Shown: piece after piece, positions 16,572 to 25,627 of the stretch
Layout of the letters: each line of letters starts with the position of its first letter
Position numbering within the stretch: the stretch's first letter is position 1
Origin: Streptomyces rubiginosohelvolus
GTDB taxonomy: Bacteria > Actinomycetota > Actinomycetes > Streptomycetales > Streptomycetaceae
Reading direction: 5' to 3'
NCBI RefSeq assembly: GCF_014649875.1
Contig: NZ_BMTW01000013.1
Location: 1-64,000, forward strand
DNA: 64,000 nucleotides
Translations under genes and position numbers: made by a program
The notes under the pieces: model-generated
Database searches by the model: none
Told to the model about the DNA's origin: nothing
The model's input: the letters and a program-made list of their open reading frames with translations, nothing else

Positions 16572-17423
16572 TCAACTCGTGTGCAGCATCAGGCCGATGC
16601 CCACCACCATCAGCCCCGCCGCCGCGATCCTCGGAGCCCCGAAGCGCTCCTTGAAGAACAGCGTGCCGATCGCCGCGCCCACGATGATCGACGACTCGCG
16701 CAGCGCCGCGATCGGGGCGAGCGGGGCCCTCGTCTGGGCCCAGAGCACCAGCCCGTACGCGACCACCGAAAGGGCCGCGCCTAGCAGTCCCCGTACGGCG
16801 AACGGACGCAGCTGGGAGGCCAGTTCGGTGCGGCGGCGGTAGTACGCGTACGCCGGGATCGCCAGGCCCTCCAGGATCATCAGCCACGCGACGTAACCGA
16901 GCGGGGTGCCGGAGGCCCGTACACCCACGCCGTCCACCGTCGTGTACCCCGCGATTGCCAGGCCCGTGCCGAGGGCCGCCAAGATCGCCGGCCAGTGCGG
17001 GCGCTTCCCGGAACCCCGGATGCCCCACAGGGCCAGGCCGACCAGGCCGGCCGAGGCCACCGCCACGCCCGCCGTGGCCCAGGCGTCCGGGCGCTCGCCG
17101 ACGAACACCGCCGCCAGGACCGTCACCACCAGCGGGGCCGTGCCCCGGGCGATCGGATACATCTGGCCGAAGTCGCCCAGCGTGAACGAGCGCATCAGCA
17201 GCAGCATGTACGCGACGTGCAGCGCGGCCGAGACCAGGAGGTACGGCCAGGCGCCCGCCGCCGGGAACGGGGCGAACAGCGCCATCGCCGCGCCGATCAG
17301 CAGGCCGCCGCCGGAGATCAGCGTGAAGGAGAGCAGCTGGTCCTTGATCGCGTGGGCGATGGCGTTCCAACTGGCGTGCGTGACGGCGGCTATGAGGACC
17401 GCGAGGGCGACCAGCGGGGTCAC
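16572..17423 (-). CDS. EamA/DMT-superfamily transporter
   Basis: The 283-residue membrane protein has ten hydrophobic helices in two EamA repeats. The second repeat ends in LRESSIIVGAAIGTLFFKERFG, the E-rich loop and helix typical of drug/metabolite transporters. The start GTG 17423 overlaps the stop of the YbaK gene (GTGA), so it is the second gene of a two-gene operon. The substrate is unknown. Confidence 0.9.
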   Translation of the reverse strand: MTPLVALAVLIAAVTHASWNAIAHAIKDQLLSFTLISGGGLLIGAAMALFAPFPAAGAWPYLLVSAALHVAYMLLLMRSFTLGDFGQMYPIARGTAPLVVTVLAAVFVGERPDAWATAGVAVASAGLVGLALWGIRGSGKRPHWPAILAALGTGLAIAGYTTVDGVGVRASGTPLGYVAWLMILEGLAIPAYAYYRRRTELASQLRPFAVRGLLGAALSVVAYGLVLWAQTRAPLAPIAALRESSIIVGAAIGTLFFKERFGAPRIAAAGLMVVGIGLMLHTS

Positions 17424-17938
17424 TTGGCGGGCTCGCGCACATCCGCGACGGTCGCGCCCGCGTGGGCGATCAGCGTTTTCGGGTCGAGCGGGAACACCGT
17501 GTGCGGGGTGCCCGCCGCCGCCCACACCACCGCGTGGTCCAGGAGGCGCCGGTCGGCCAGGACGCGGGTCTTCGTGGCGTGCCCGAAGGGGGGTACGCCT
17601 CCGATCGCGTAGCCCGTCGTCTCGCGGACCAGGTCCGCGTTCGCCCGAGCCACCTTCTGCGCGCCGAGTTCGCGGCGTACCAGCTCAAGGTCCACCCGGG
17701 ACGACCCGTCCATCAGGACCAGCACCGGCACGCCGTCCGCCGTGAAGACCAGCGACTTGACGATCTCGCTCAGCTCGCAGCCGACCGCCGCCGCGGCCTC
17801 GGCGGCGGTCCTGGTCGCGTCGGGGAAGCGGCGCACCTCGACCTGGAGGCCCAGCCCGGCCAGCGCCTCCGCGAACCGGGGGTGGGCATGGGAGGCAGGG
17901 GTGGACGAGGCGGTTTCTGTGGGTTCGGGTGTGCTCAT
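17420..17938 (-). CDS. YbaK/EbsC (ProX-like) aminoacyl-tRNA deacylase
   Basis: The 172-residue protein belongs to the family that hydrolyses misacylated tRNA in trans. Visible features are the catalytic-region lysine in SEIVKSLVF, VDLELVRRELGAQKVARA, and the GGVPPFGH loop that forms the substrate pocket. It is a cytoplasmic editing enzyme, with Cys-tRNA(Pro) or Ala-tRNA(Pro) the usual substrates. It heads a two-gene operon with an EamA transporter. Confidence 0.9.
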   Translation of the reverse strand: MSTPEPTETASSTPASHAHPRFAEALAGLGLQVEVRRFPDATRTAAEAAAAVGCELSEIVKSLVFTADGVPVLVLMDGSSRVDLELVRRELGAQKVARANADLVRETTGYAIGGVPPFGHATKTRVLADRRLLDHAVVWAAAGTPHTVFPLDPKTLIAHAGATVADVREPAK

Positions 17939-18095
17939 GGCTGCACGCTAGCGGTCCGTGCACGATGCACGCGAGGGGGTTCCGGAGCGTGGGCTGACCG
18001 GGCGGTTGCGAGCCCGCAGCGTGCCGCGACCTGCTCGGGCAGTGGGGCCGCGAAACCCGGGTGCCCCGGGGCGGCGGCGCTTCTACGCTCACCTC

Positions 18096-18668
18096 ATGGA
18101 CATGGGGGAGCGGGATGCGTACCTGCTGAACGTGGTCGACGTCGAGGCGACCTGCTGGGAGGGGCAGCCGCCGCCCGGTCAGGTGAGCGAGATCATCGAG
18201 ATCGGCCTCACGGTCGTCGACCTGAGGGCGGGTGAACGCCTGGCCAAGCACCGGTTGCTGGTCCGGCCCGCGCGCTCGAAAGTCAGCCCGTTCTGCGCGG
18301 AGCTGACCGGCCTGACGCAGGCGGAGGTGGACGGCGGCCTGCCGTTCGCCGGGGCCTGCCGGGTGCTGGCGGCCGAGCACCGCACGGGGCTGCTGCCGTG
18401 GGCGAGTTGGGGCGACTACGATCGTAACCAGTTCACCCGCCAGTGCCGGGAGACGGGCACGGAATACCCCTTCGGGCAGCGCCACACGAACGCCAAGGTC
18501 GCCTTCACCACTGCGTACGGCCTGCGCCGCCGCCCCGGCATGGCTCAGGCCCTGGAGACGGCCGGCCTCCCGCTGGAGGGCCGCCACCACCGGGGCGACG
18601 ACGACGCGTGGAACATCGCCGCGCTGGTGCTGGATCTGGCGGGGCGGGGAGACTGGACGGCGGGGTAG
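18096..18668 (+). CDS. DEDDh 3'-5' exonuclease (KapD/ERI1-like)
   Basis: The 190-residue protein has the exonuclease motif I VVDVEATCW (Asp15, Glu17) and EIIEIGLTVVDL, motif II around WGDYDRNQF, and motif III HHRGDDDAWNIA at the end. This matches KapD/ERI1-type exonucleases. ATG 18096 lacks a clear ribosome site; ATG 18102 is an alternative. It converges with the PBP gene across 122 bp rich in CCCGTGCGGG repeats. Confidence 0.87.
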   Translation: MDMGERDAYLLNVVDVEATCWEGQPPPGQVSEIIEIGLTVVDLRAGERLAKHRLLVRPARSKVSPFCAELTGLTQAEVDGGLPFAGACRVLAAEHRTGLLPWASWGDYDRNQFTRQCRETGTEYPFGQRHTNAKVAFTTAYGLRRRPGMAQALETAGLPLEGRHHRGDDDAWNIAALVLDLAGRGDWTAG

Positions 18669-18790
18669 GGGCCTCGGGTCGGGGCCAGCCGCTGACGCGC
18701 AGAGGTCGGGGCGGGCGCGGCGGCCCGTGCGGGTCAGCCACCCGTGCGGGCATCTGCGGCCGCGGCCGCCCACCCACGCCGACTGCGGCC

Positions 18791-20428
18791 TCAGCCGCCC
18801 GCCTTCAGCACCTCCGCCACGACCGGGCCCGCCGCGTCGCCGCCGTGGCCGCCGGTCTGGACGACCGCCGCGGCCGCGAGGTCGTTGCTGAAGCCGGTGA
18901 ACCAGGCGTTCGAGGTGTCCTGCCCGTCGACCTCCGCCGAACCGGTCTTCGCGCCCTTGTCGCCGCCGACGCCCGCCATGGCCTTCGCGCCCGTGCCCCA
19001 GGCGGCCGTGGCACGCATCATCGTGTTCAGCTGCTGGGTAGCGGACGGCGACAGCGAACGCGAGGCCGTCGCCAACTCCCGGTCGTCCAGGGACTGCGGG
19101 ACGATGACGGGCTGGCGGAAGGTACCGGTGCGGGCCGTCGCGGTGATGGACGCCATGTTGAGGACGTTCATCTGGACCGTGCCCTGCCCGATGTACTGGG
19201 CGGCCGCCTCGCCGCCCACCTCCTCCGGCACGCTGCCGTCCGTGGTGACGACGCCCGTCTTCCAGTCCAGGCCGATCCCGAAGACGTCCTTGGCGATCTT
19301 GGGGAGCGCGGCGTCGTCCTTCGTGTCGTCGATCAGCTTGATGAAGGCGGTGTTGCAGGACTTGGCGAAGCTCTGCGTGAAGGTGGAACCGTCCGGCAGA
19401 TCGAAGTGCTTCAGGTTATGGAACGAATTGCCCTGGTACATCACGTCCTTGGGGCACTCCGTCGCCCCGTTCGCCGTGACGAGGCCCTTCTCCAGCAGCA
19501 GCGCCGCCGTCATGATCTTCAGCGTCGAGCCGGGCGCCTGCTTGCCCTGGAGCGCCACGTTGAACTCGGTCACCGGGTTGTTGGCCACCGCGCGGATCGC
19601 CCCCGTCGACGGCTTCACCGCGACCACCGACGCCTGGGCGAACTTCTTCACCGCCCGCTCGGCCGCCGCCTGCGCGTTCGCGTCCAGTGTCGTCTGCACC
19701 TTGCCCGGCTTGCCCTTGGCCAGGGTCAGCAGGTTGACGTCCGGCTGGGACGCGTCGGCGGGCTCGATCCAGGTCTCGATACCGGCCGAACCGCCCGAGG
19801 TCTCCCCGTACTTCTGGCGCAGGGTGTCCAGGATCGGCCCCAGCGAGGGGTACTTCTCCTTCGTCAGCACCGTGCCGTTGCGGTCGACGGCCTCGATCGC
19901 CGGTGTCGAGGACTCGCCCGTCTTCAGCGTCGCGCCCTCCGCCAACTGCGGGTGTACGACGGTCGGGTCCCAGTCGACGAGGGCCTTCCCGGTCGTCAGA
20001 CCGCGGACGACGGTCAACTCCGAGGCGTAAGAGATGGGCTTGGACGTCCCCTCGTACGCGACGGTGGCCTTGACCGTGTACGGGACCTTCGTGCCGACGG
20101 GCGGGCCCGGGGTGATCTTCACCTTGCCGATGTGGGCGTCCTCGCCGTACGAGGCGAGCACCGGTTTCGCGCCCGCCTCGTTGTTGGTCAGGACGGCCGC
20201 CGCCGACGCGTTCCCGGCCGCCCACGCGTCGAAGAAGTCCTTCGACGTCTCTGCTATCTCCTCCGCGCTCGGCGGCCCCGTCTTCACCTTCGACGACTGG
20301 GACTGGCTCTGCGTGCCGCCGTCCCCGCCGCCGGTGTCCCCGAGCATGCTGTACGCCCCGAAACCGATCCCGCCGGCCACCAGCACGAACGCTCCGCCGA
20401 TGACGGCGACCTTCGCTCCACTGCGCAT
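18791..20428 (-). CDS. Penicillin-binding transpeptidase with NTF2-like N-terminal domain
   Basis: The 545-residue class B PBP cross-links peptidoglycan outside the membrane. A signal anchor is at about 5-26, and an NTF2/MecA_N-like domain at about 52-155. The transpeptidase domain has STLK (301-304), SCN (357-359) and KTG (494-496). The dimerisation domain between them is short, as in PBP2a-like proteins. The start at 20428 has AGGGGGA 8 bases upstream. From memory, S. coelicolor has such PBPs (SCO3156/3157) beside pmt, matching this location. Confidence 0.93.
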   Translation of the reverse strand: MRSGAKVAVIGGAFVLVAGGIGFGAYSMLGDTGGGDGGTQSQSQSSKVKTGPPSAEEIAETSKDFFDAWAAGNASAAAVLTNNEAGAKPVLASYGEDAHIGKVKITPGPPVGTKVPYTVKATVAYEGTSKPISYASELTVVRGLTTGKALVDWDPTVVHPQLAEGATLKTGESSTPAIEAVDRNGTVLTKEKYPSLGPILDTLRQKYGETSGGSAGIETWIEPADASQPDVNLLTLAKGKPGKVQTTLDANAQAAAERAVKKFAQASVVAVKPSTGAIRAVANNPVTEFNVALQGKQAPGSTLKIMTAALLLEKGLVTANGATECPKDVMYQGNSFHNLKHFDLPDGSTFTQSFAKSCNTAFIKLIDDTKDDAALPKIAKDVFGIGLDWKTGVVTTDGSVPEEVGGEAAAQYIGQGTVQMNVLNMASITATARTGTFRQPVIVPQSLDDRELATASRSLSPSATQQLNTMMRATAAWGTGAKAMAGVGGDKGAKTGSAEVDGQDTSNAWFTGFSNDLAAAAVVQTGGHGGDAAGPVVAEVLKAGG

Positions 20429-20652
20429 CTCGCAGTCCCCCTCCCCAGGAGACCCCCTGAACATGTTCAAGGGGCAACTGTGAGGAACCCTAAGGGGCTG
20501 TGGCGGGCGGTGAGGGGGTTGTTACCGGACCGGAATGCTTGGCTGGAAAGCGCTCTCCGGCGTGGTCTGTGTGGGCTGGGGCCGTTGCGGGAAGACTGGC
20601 CGGGAATGCGTGGGGGCATGCGCGGGGGAACGGACGTCGGGGGGCGTACGGG

Positions 20653-22107
20653 ATGGTCATGCGGGGGACGTACCACGATCGGCCGCTGGCGGTGAATCAC
20701 CTCAAGTACCTGCCGCCCGGGACCTTGCCCGAACGTGGCGTTCCGGTCTGGTCCGTGGGCGGGGACGGCAGCACCACCCGGTCCGCGACCGGAGGTTCCG
20801 TCGCGGCCTGGTCCGTGGCCGACGCCGAACGGTGGCGCAGGGCAGGGGCCCCGACGGTCCTCGCCCCGGTCCTGGGCGGCTGGATCCTGGCGGCGCTGGT
20901 GGTGACGGCGTACGTCCTCCTCTTCGGGCTCTCGTCGGCGTCCGGGGCCTGGCGCGACGGGATCGGGATCGGGGGCGGGACGGACTGGCTGAGGTATCCG
21001 GGCGTGGTCCTGCTGACGGCCCTGCCGCTCTGGTACCGGTACGTTCCGGTCGCGGTCTTCCCGGCGGCGCTGTTCGCCGCGGTGGAGACGGCCTTGCTGG
21101 CGGCCCGGACCGATGGCATCGACCGCCCGGCGACAGCGGGACACCTGGTCGTCCTCGCCGTCTGCGCCATCGCCGCGACCGGGGCCGGCCTGCGGCTGCG
21201 GGCCCGCCGACGGCAGCGGGCCCTGGTTCTCGCCGCGGCCGGGCAACGTCGCTTCCCGCTGCCCCGGGGAGTCCCGGAATCGGACGGTCACCGCGGCCAC
21301 GGGCAGGTCTACCTCGGCCTGGCGCTCTGCCTGGTCGGCCTCGCGATCCTGACCGACGGCCTGGTCGAGGACCTGACCTCGGGCGGTGTCCCGTACGACG
21401 CCATCGGGCAGCAGCGTGTCTGCCTGGTGCTTCTGGTGGCCGGTACGGCCTTCGGCGGCTGGGGCCAACTCGCGTACCGGGCGGCGCGGCGGCTCCACGA
21501 GGAGGACCAGCCGGCCCTGGTCGTGGGCGTACGCGCCGGGGCGGACGGACGCCACTGGGTGTGCGCGGACGCCCGTACGCCCTCGGCGCCCCCGCTGATC
21601 GCGTACGTACCCCGGAAGCGCGACACCCGTACCAGGACGCGGCTCCTGGGCAGCGGTTCGGTGTACGCGGAGGGGAACGGGCACCACGACATCGACCCGC
21701 GGCAGGAGCCCTTCGAGGCGGTCCTGTACGGCACGCCGACGGAGGGCGACGAGGTCGTCCTCGAATTCGCCTGCGCCGAATACCACCCCTACCAGGAGAC
21801 CGGGCGGATGTACGCGGCCGTGACCACGGTCCTGCTCCGGCCGGACCGCCACCACGGGCTGGGCGTCTGGGAACCGGTGGACGGCGCCACCCGGCAGCGC
21901 GAACGGCTACGCGCGGCCCGGGAGGAGGCGGAGCGCCGGCGGGCGGCGGACGAGCGGGCGAAGCGCGCGGCGGAGGAGCGCCGCAGGAACCCGCCGCGGC
22001 CTTCGTCGGGCCGGTCGAGCGGTGGCGACGGGAGCGGCAGGTACGGCAGTGGTGGCGGCTGCGGGTCGAGCTGTGGGTCGAGTTGTGGTGGCTGCGGGGG
22101 CGATTGA
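20653..22107 (+). CDS. Uncharacterised multipass membrane protein with Cys/Gly-rich tail
   Basis: No named domain was recognised in this 484-residue protein. Hydrophobic helices lie at about 68-93, 112-130, 135-152, 163-182, 218-235 and 252-275. A soluble region with RVCLVLLVAG..., then an E/R-rich coiled-coil-like stretch (about 415-450), leads to a Gly/Ser/Cys tail with four Cys (GGCGSSCGSSCGGCGGD). Such tails occur in Streptomyces membrane proteins and may bind metal or be modified. The start ATG 20653 is preceded by GGGGGGCG. It is divergent from the PBP gene. Confidence 0.75.
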   Translation: MVMRGTYHDRPLAVNHLKYLPPGTLPERGVPVWSVGGDGSTTRSATGGSVAAWSVADAERWRRAGAPTVLAPVLGGWILAALVVTAYVLLFGLSSASGAWRDGIGIGGGTDWLRYPGVVLLTALPLWYRYVPVAVFPAALFAAVETALLAARTDGIDRPATAGHLVVLAVCAIAATGAGLRLRARRRQRALVLAAAGQRRFPLPRGVPESDGHRGHGQVYLGLALCLVGLAILTDGLVEDLTSGGVPYDAIGQQRVCLVLLVAGTAFGGWGQLAYRAARRLHEEDQPALVVGVRAGADGRHWVCADARTPSAPPLIAYVPRKRDTRTRTRLLGSGSVYAEGNGHHDIDPRQEPFEAVLYGTPTEGDEVVLEFACAEYHPYQETGRMYAAVTTVLLRPDRHHGLGVWEPVDGATRQRERLRAAREEAERRRAADERAKRAAEERRRNPPRPSSGRSSGGDGSGRYGSGGGCGSSCGSSCGGCGGD

Positions 22108-22222
22108 GCCCGGACGGGGCGTATCTCTGCCCGGGGCCGGCCCCGGGCACCCGAACTAGTCTGCTCGTACACCAGAACGGGGAACGTCGGCCGGGCGCCG
22201 ACGGGCGGGGAGGGCGGGACAG

Positions 22223-22729
22223 GTGGAAGGCAAAGTGAACGGGAGCGCAGCGGGGAGCGGGCAGGCCGGGCAGAGCGGGCTGGGGCCACGTGGGTCCCTG
22301 GTGATGTCACTGACGCTCACGCTGCTGCTGGGGATGCTGTCGCTGCTGGTGATGTTCCCGGCGGCCGAGCACCTGCGCTCCCTCCGTGGCGGCGAGCGGG
22401 CCGACGCGACGCTGCACACGAGCGGGTCGTGCATGATCGGCCAGTGCCGCGTCGAGTTCGAGGCCGACGGGCGGACCGTGGTGGCGGATCTGCCGACGGG
22501 CAGCGGCGGCGGCAAGCAGTCCGTGGGCGCCGCGGTGACCGTCCGCTACCAGGCCGACGATCCCCAGGTGGTCGCCCGCGATGAGGATGTCGGGGGCGGT
22601 GGCGCGGCCCTGTTCGCCTGGATGTCGGCGGGTGCCGCTCTGCTCTTCCTGGTGCTGTCGGCCGTGGCGGCGGTCTTCCTGGTACGGCAGCGGCAAAAGG
22701 CGGCGGCCGGGCCGGGAGTCGCGGCGTGA
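22223..22729 (+). CDS. Two-helix membrane protein with DUF3592-like extracellular loop
   Basis: The 168-residue protein has helices at about 29-48 and 129-151 flanking a soluble loop. The loop contains a Cys pair (SCMIGQCRVEFEADG) and VGAAVTVRYQADDPQVVA, reminiscent of DUF3592 proteins. It probably sits in the membrane with the loop outside. GTG 22223 or GTG 22235 could be the start; both have purine-rich upstream sequence. It follows the preceding membrane gene by 115 bp. Confidence 0.72.
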   Translation: MEGKVNGSAAGSGQAGQSGLGPRGSLVMSLTLTLLLGMLSLLVMFPAAEHLRSLRGGERADATLHTSGSCMIGQCRVEFEADGRTVVADLPTGSGGGKQSVGAAVTVRYQADDPQVVARDEDVGGGGAALFAWMSAGAALLFLVLSAVAAVFLVRQRQKAAAGPGVAA

Positions 22730-22853
22730 CCAGGGGCTGAGGCGAGGCCGGGCGGGTGCCTGGCTGCGCTCAGGCGTCCGTGCGGGGCGTGGGGAGAAGC
22801 ACCGCCTGGGTCTCCGGGAGGGCCGCTGTATTCGCGGCATGGGGGGACTGGAC

Positions 22854-23000
22854 GTGAAGGTCCGGCTGAAGCCGTGCAAGTGGTGCGGGCGCCCGGTCAA
22901 GCAGCGCCGATGGTGGAGACCGAAGCGCTTCTGCAGCCGCTGGCACCACGTGAAGTACCGGTTCACGAGTCTGGTCGCGGAAGTGGTGGACAGCTTCTAG
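22854..23000 (+). CDS. Small treble-clef zinc-finger protein
   Basis: The 48-residue basic protein contains CKWCGRPV and RFCSRWHH, a C-x2-C plus C-x3/4-H layout typical of the small C-x2-C-G-R-P-V zinc fingers in Streptomyces (usually followed by RRYCS and CRQRAY). Here the fourth ligand would be His. GTG 22854 is preferred because GGGGGGA lies 6-12 bases upstream; ATG 22839 would add five residues. It may bind nucleic acid; no partner is evident. Confidence 0.55.
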   Translation: MKVRLKPCKWCGRPVKQRRWWRPKRFCSRWHHVKYRFTSLVAEVVDSF

Positions 23001-23212
23001 CATCGGGCGGGCCCATGGCCCAGCGGCCATCGCCTGGGCGCCCGGCCCCACGCCCTGGTCACCATGTCCTGGGTGTCGGAGACGTCGAGCCCGAACGAGC
23101 GCAATCCGAAGACGTCCCGCAGGGCGGTGACGGTGTCCTCCGGACGAAGCCCTGCGGCGTGCTCGGCGAAGGTGGCGCGGGTCCGTCGGCCCTCGATGCG
23201 GGGGTGCGCCGC
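22997..23212 (-). pseudogene. Possible decayed C-terminal gene fragment (oxidoreductase-like)
   Basis: One minus-strand frame without a start reads RIEGRRTRATFAEHAAGLRP and continues through about 50 protein-like residues to a TAG. The R-x-T-F-A-E-H-A-A pattern resembles the C-terminus of NmrA-type NAD(P)-binding proteins (R-x-F-x-x-F-x-x-x-H-A). Upstream, protein-like sequence seems to continue in another frame. This is a weak call made from composition and one motif. Confidence 0.22.
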
Positions 23213-23498
23213 GCTCCGTCGCGCTCATCACCTGCCGCACCGCACCCACCGCACCTATCGGCAACCCGTTGGAGCGGCGGACACGGTCCCGGTCCCCGAG
23301 CCGGAGGCGGCGGTTCCAGAAATTTCGAAGATCTGTGTGAGCAATGTGTGTGAGCGTCGAATCGCCGGGCACACGGACCTTCGCAACGAGGTCCCGGCGA
23401 CATTCGGAGCCGGGACATTTCCGGTGGGGTGCAACGAGGCCGTTGTGAAGCGCAGGCGCGCAAGTGTCTGAACCGGACTTGACGATGGGAGCTAAGAA
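23213..23498. other. Gap of about 290 bp before the DUF6131 gene (about 500 bp without an intact gene)
   Basis: No intact gene was found from 23001 to 23498. The right part, near 23320-23500, is less GC-rich and probably holds the promoter of the DUF6131 micro-gene. No strong repeat or terminator was seen. Confidence 0.4.
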
Positions 23499-23654
23499 AT
23501 GATCATCCTCGGACTTATTCTGCTGATTATCGGCCTGCTTGTGGGCATGGGCCTGCTGACCACGATCGGGGGCATCCTTATCCTGGTCGGTGCCATCCTG
23601 TGGATCCTGGGTGCGACCGGCCGTGCCGTCGGCGGGCGAAAGCACTTCTTCTAA
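23499..23654 (+). CDS. DUF6131-type micro membrane protein
   Basis: The 51-residue protein starts MIILGLILLIIGLLVGMGLL and ends GATGRAVGGRKHFF. It has two hydrophobic helices (about 2-20 and 24-40) and a basic tail, matching the small actinobacterial family I know as DUF6131. The start has GGGAG 8-12 bases upstream. It is followed by a strong bidirectional terminator and stands alone. Function unknown; codon use is less GC-biased than its neighbours. Confidence 0.85.
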   Translation: MIILGLILLIIGLLVGMGLLTTIGGILILVGAILWILGATGRAVGGRKHFF

Positions 23655-23717
23655 GCTTCAGCTCCAGATCCGACTTCTGGAGATTCGGGAATTCTGCCGA
23701 TGAGGTGAAATCCCGTG

Positions 23718-23765
23718 AAATGCGGGCGGGCTGCGACGTGTTGTCGTCGCGGCCCGCCCGCATTT
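23718..23765. terminator. Bidirectional rho-independent terminator
   Basis: A 14-bp perfect outer stem (23718-23731 with 23752-23765) continues inward through a T-G pair and GCGAC/GTCGC to make 20 pairs around an 8-base loop. A-rich and T-rich flanks (AAAT before, TTTCTTCTTTTC after) let it work in both directions between converging genes. Confidence 0.93.
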
Positions 23766-23795
23766 CTTCTTTTCGCTTCCGTCACACCGCGGCGC

Positions 23796-25565
23796 CTACA
23801 CCCACGTATCCAGCCACATCCGGTCCCGCCACAGGTCCTCCGGGATCGACGTCCCGGTGTAGAGCGGCCAGAAGTAGATGAAGTTCCAGATGATCAGGAG
23901 CACCAGCACGCCCACCGCGATCGCCCCCAGGGTGCGGCGGCGTTCGCCGGTGGGGTCGTCCGTGGTGAGGCCCAGTTCGGCTCGGGCGCCCGTGCCTGCC
24001 GCTGGGCCGGCGATCGCGCCCAGCATCATCGTGACCGCCAGGCAGAGGAACGGGACGAACACCACCGCGTAGAAGAGGAAGATCGTCCGCTCCTGGTAGA
24101 AGAACCAGGGCAGCCAGCCCGCCACCACGCCGCAGGCGATCGCGCCGGCCCGCCAGTCGCGGCGGAAGAACCAGCGCCACACCACGTACGCGAGGGCGAA
24201 GCACGCCAGCCACCACAGGAGCGGGGTGCCGATGGCCAGGACCTCGGCGGCGCACTTGCCCGTGGACGACTGCGTGCAGCCCGTCTGCTCCTCGTAGAAG
24301 TACGAGACGGGGCGGCCGAGCACCAGCCAGCTCCAGGGGTTGGACTCGTACGTGTGGCCCGAGGTGAGGCCGACATGGAAGTCGTACACCTGGTTCTCGT
24401 AGTGCCACAGGCTGCGCAGCCAGTCCGGGAACAGCCAGCTCCAGGAGGAGTCCTTGCCCTCGGTGGTCGCCCAGTTGCGGTAGTAGCCCTTGTCCGTGAC
24501 GATCCAGCCGGTCCAGGACACGATGTACGTGACGATCGCCACCGGGACCGTGGAGACGAACGCGGGTAGCAGGTCGCGGCGCAGTACCGCCTGGTACGGG
24601 TGCACCGCGCCTGCCGTGCGCCGGGCGCCTACGTCCCACAACACCGTCATCAGGCCGAACGCCGCCAGCACGTACAGGCCGTTCCACTTCGTCGCGAACG
24701 CCAGGCCCAGCATCACGCCCGCCGCGAGACGCCACGGCCGCCAGCCGAGGCGCAGCGTCTCCGCCACCCGGGCGTCCGGGCGCAGGACGCCCTCCTCGTC
24801 CACCGGCAGCGCGGCCGCCAGTCTGCGGCGGGCGTGGTCCCGGTCCACCACCAGGCAGCCGAACGCCGCCAGCACGAAGAACATGACGATCAGGTCCAGC
24901 AGCGCGGTCCGGCTCATCACGAAGTGCAGGCCGTCCACCGCGAGCAGCAGGCCCGCCAGGCAGCCCAGGAACGTCGAGCGGAACAGGCGTCGGCCGATCC
25001 GGCAGAGCAGGAGCACGGAGATCGTGCCGAGCACCGCCACCATGAACCGCCAGCCGAACGGCGTGAAGCCGAACAGCTGCTCGCCGAAGCCGATGATCCA
25101 CTTGCCGACCGGCGGGTGCACCACATAGCCCGGGTCGGTCGGGATGGGGACGGAGGAAGGGTCGTTGAGGATCTGCTTGTCGACGTCCTTCGGCCAGGAC
25201 CCCTCGTACCCCTGGTTGACCAGCGCCCACGCGTCCTTCGCGTAGTACGTCTCGTCGAATATCACCGCATGCGGCTGGTCCAGCTTCCAGAAGCGCAGCA
25301 GGCCCGCGACGAGTGTCACGAGCAGCGGGCCGCCCCAGCCGGACCACCGCACCAGGCGGTCCGCCACGTGCGGCGGGATCGCGAGCACCGACCACACCTG
25401 CCGGCCGGGCCGCGTGTACGGCGGGTCCAGCCGGTCGCGGAGCGAGGTCTCCGGGCGGGGGACATGGCCGAAGCGGCGCAGCCGCCGTTGCCAGGAGGTC
25501 GGCTGTTCGCCGAGCGGGTCCCCGGCGTCGTGGCCCCGCTGGGTCTCGGGTGCGGTACTCGTCAC
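23796..25565 (-). CDS. pmt: Protein O-mannosyltransferase (dolichyl/polyprenyl-phosphate-mannose dependent)
   Basis: The 589-residue GT39 enzyme moves mannose from polyprenyl phosphate to Ser/Thr of secreted proteins. The catalytic Asp-Glu pair is IFDETYYAKDAW (Asp104, Glu105) in the first outer loop, PPVGKWIIGFGEQLFGFTPF follows, and about eleven helices span the rest. In S. coelicolor this gene (SCO3154, from memory) glycosylates PstS and makes the phiC31 receptor. It starts with GTG 25565, seven bases after a -10-like TACGAT, so it is probably leaderless. It is divergent from rsmI, as in Mycobacterium tuberculosis. Confidence 0.95.
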   Translation of the reverse strand: MTSTAPETQRGHDAGDPLGEQPTSWQRRLRRFGHVPRPETSLRDRLDPPYTRPGRQVWSVLAIPPHVADRLVRWSGWGGPLLVTLVAGLLRFWKLDQPHAVIFDETYYAKDAWALVNQGYEGSWPKDVDKQILNDPSSVPIPTDPGYVVHPPVGKWIIGFGEQLFGFTPFGWRFMVAVLGTISVLLLCRIGRRLFRSTFLGCLAGLLLAVDGLHFVMSRTALLDLIVMFFVLAAFGCLVVDRDHARRRLAAALPVDEEGVLRPDARVAETLRLGWRPWRLAAGVMLGLAFATKWNGLYVLAAFGLMTVLWDVGARRTAGAVHPYQAVLRRDLLPAFVSTVPVAIVTYIVSWTGWIVTDKGYYRNWATTEGKDSSWSWLFPDWLRSLWHYENQVYDFHVGLTSGHTYESNPWSWLVLGRPVSYFYEEQTGCTQSSTGKCAAEVLAIGTPLLWWLACFALAYVVWRWFFRRDWRAGAIACGVVAGWLPWFFYQERTIFLFYAVVFVPFLCLAVTMMLGAIAGPAAGTGARAELGLTTDDPTGERRRTLGAIAVGVLVLLIIWNFIYFWPLYTGTSIPEDLWRDRMWLDTWV

Positions 25566-25627
25566 CGCGCCATCGTAGGGAACGCATCTGTGCGAAGGGT
25601 GCTGCCCGTGCTGCGAGGATGGCTGAT

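Noticed and set aside
18729..18772. CCCGTGCGGG repeats and GCGGCCGCGGCCGC as an attachment site
   Set aside because: They lie between converging genes without integrase or tRNA and fit simple terminator-like hairpins better.
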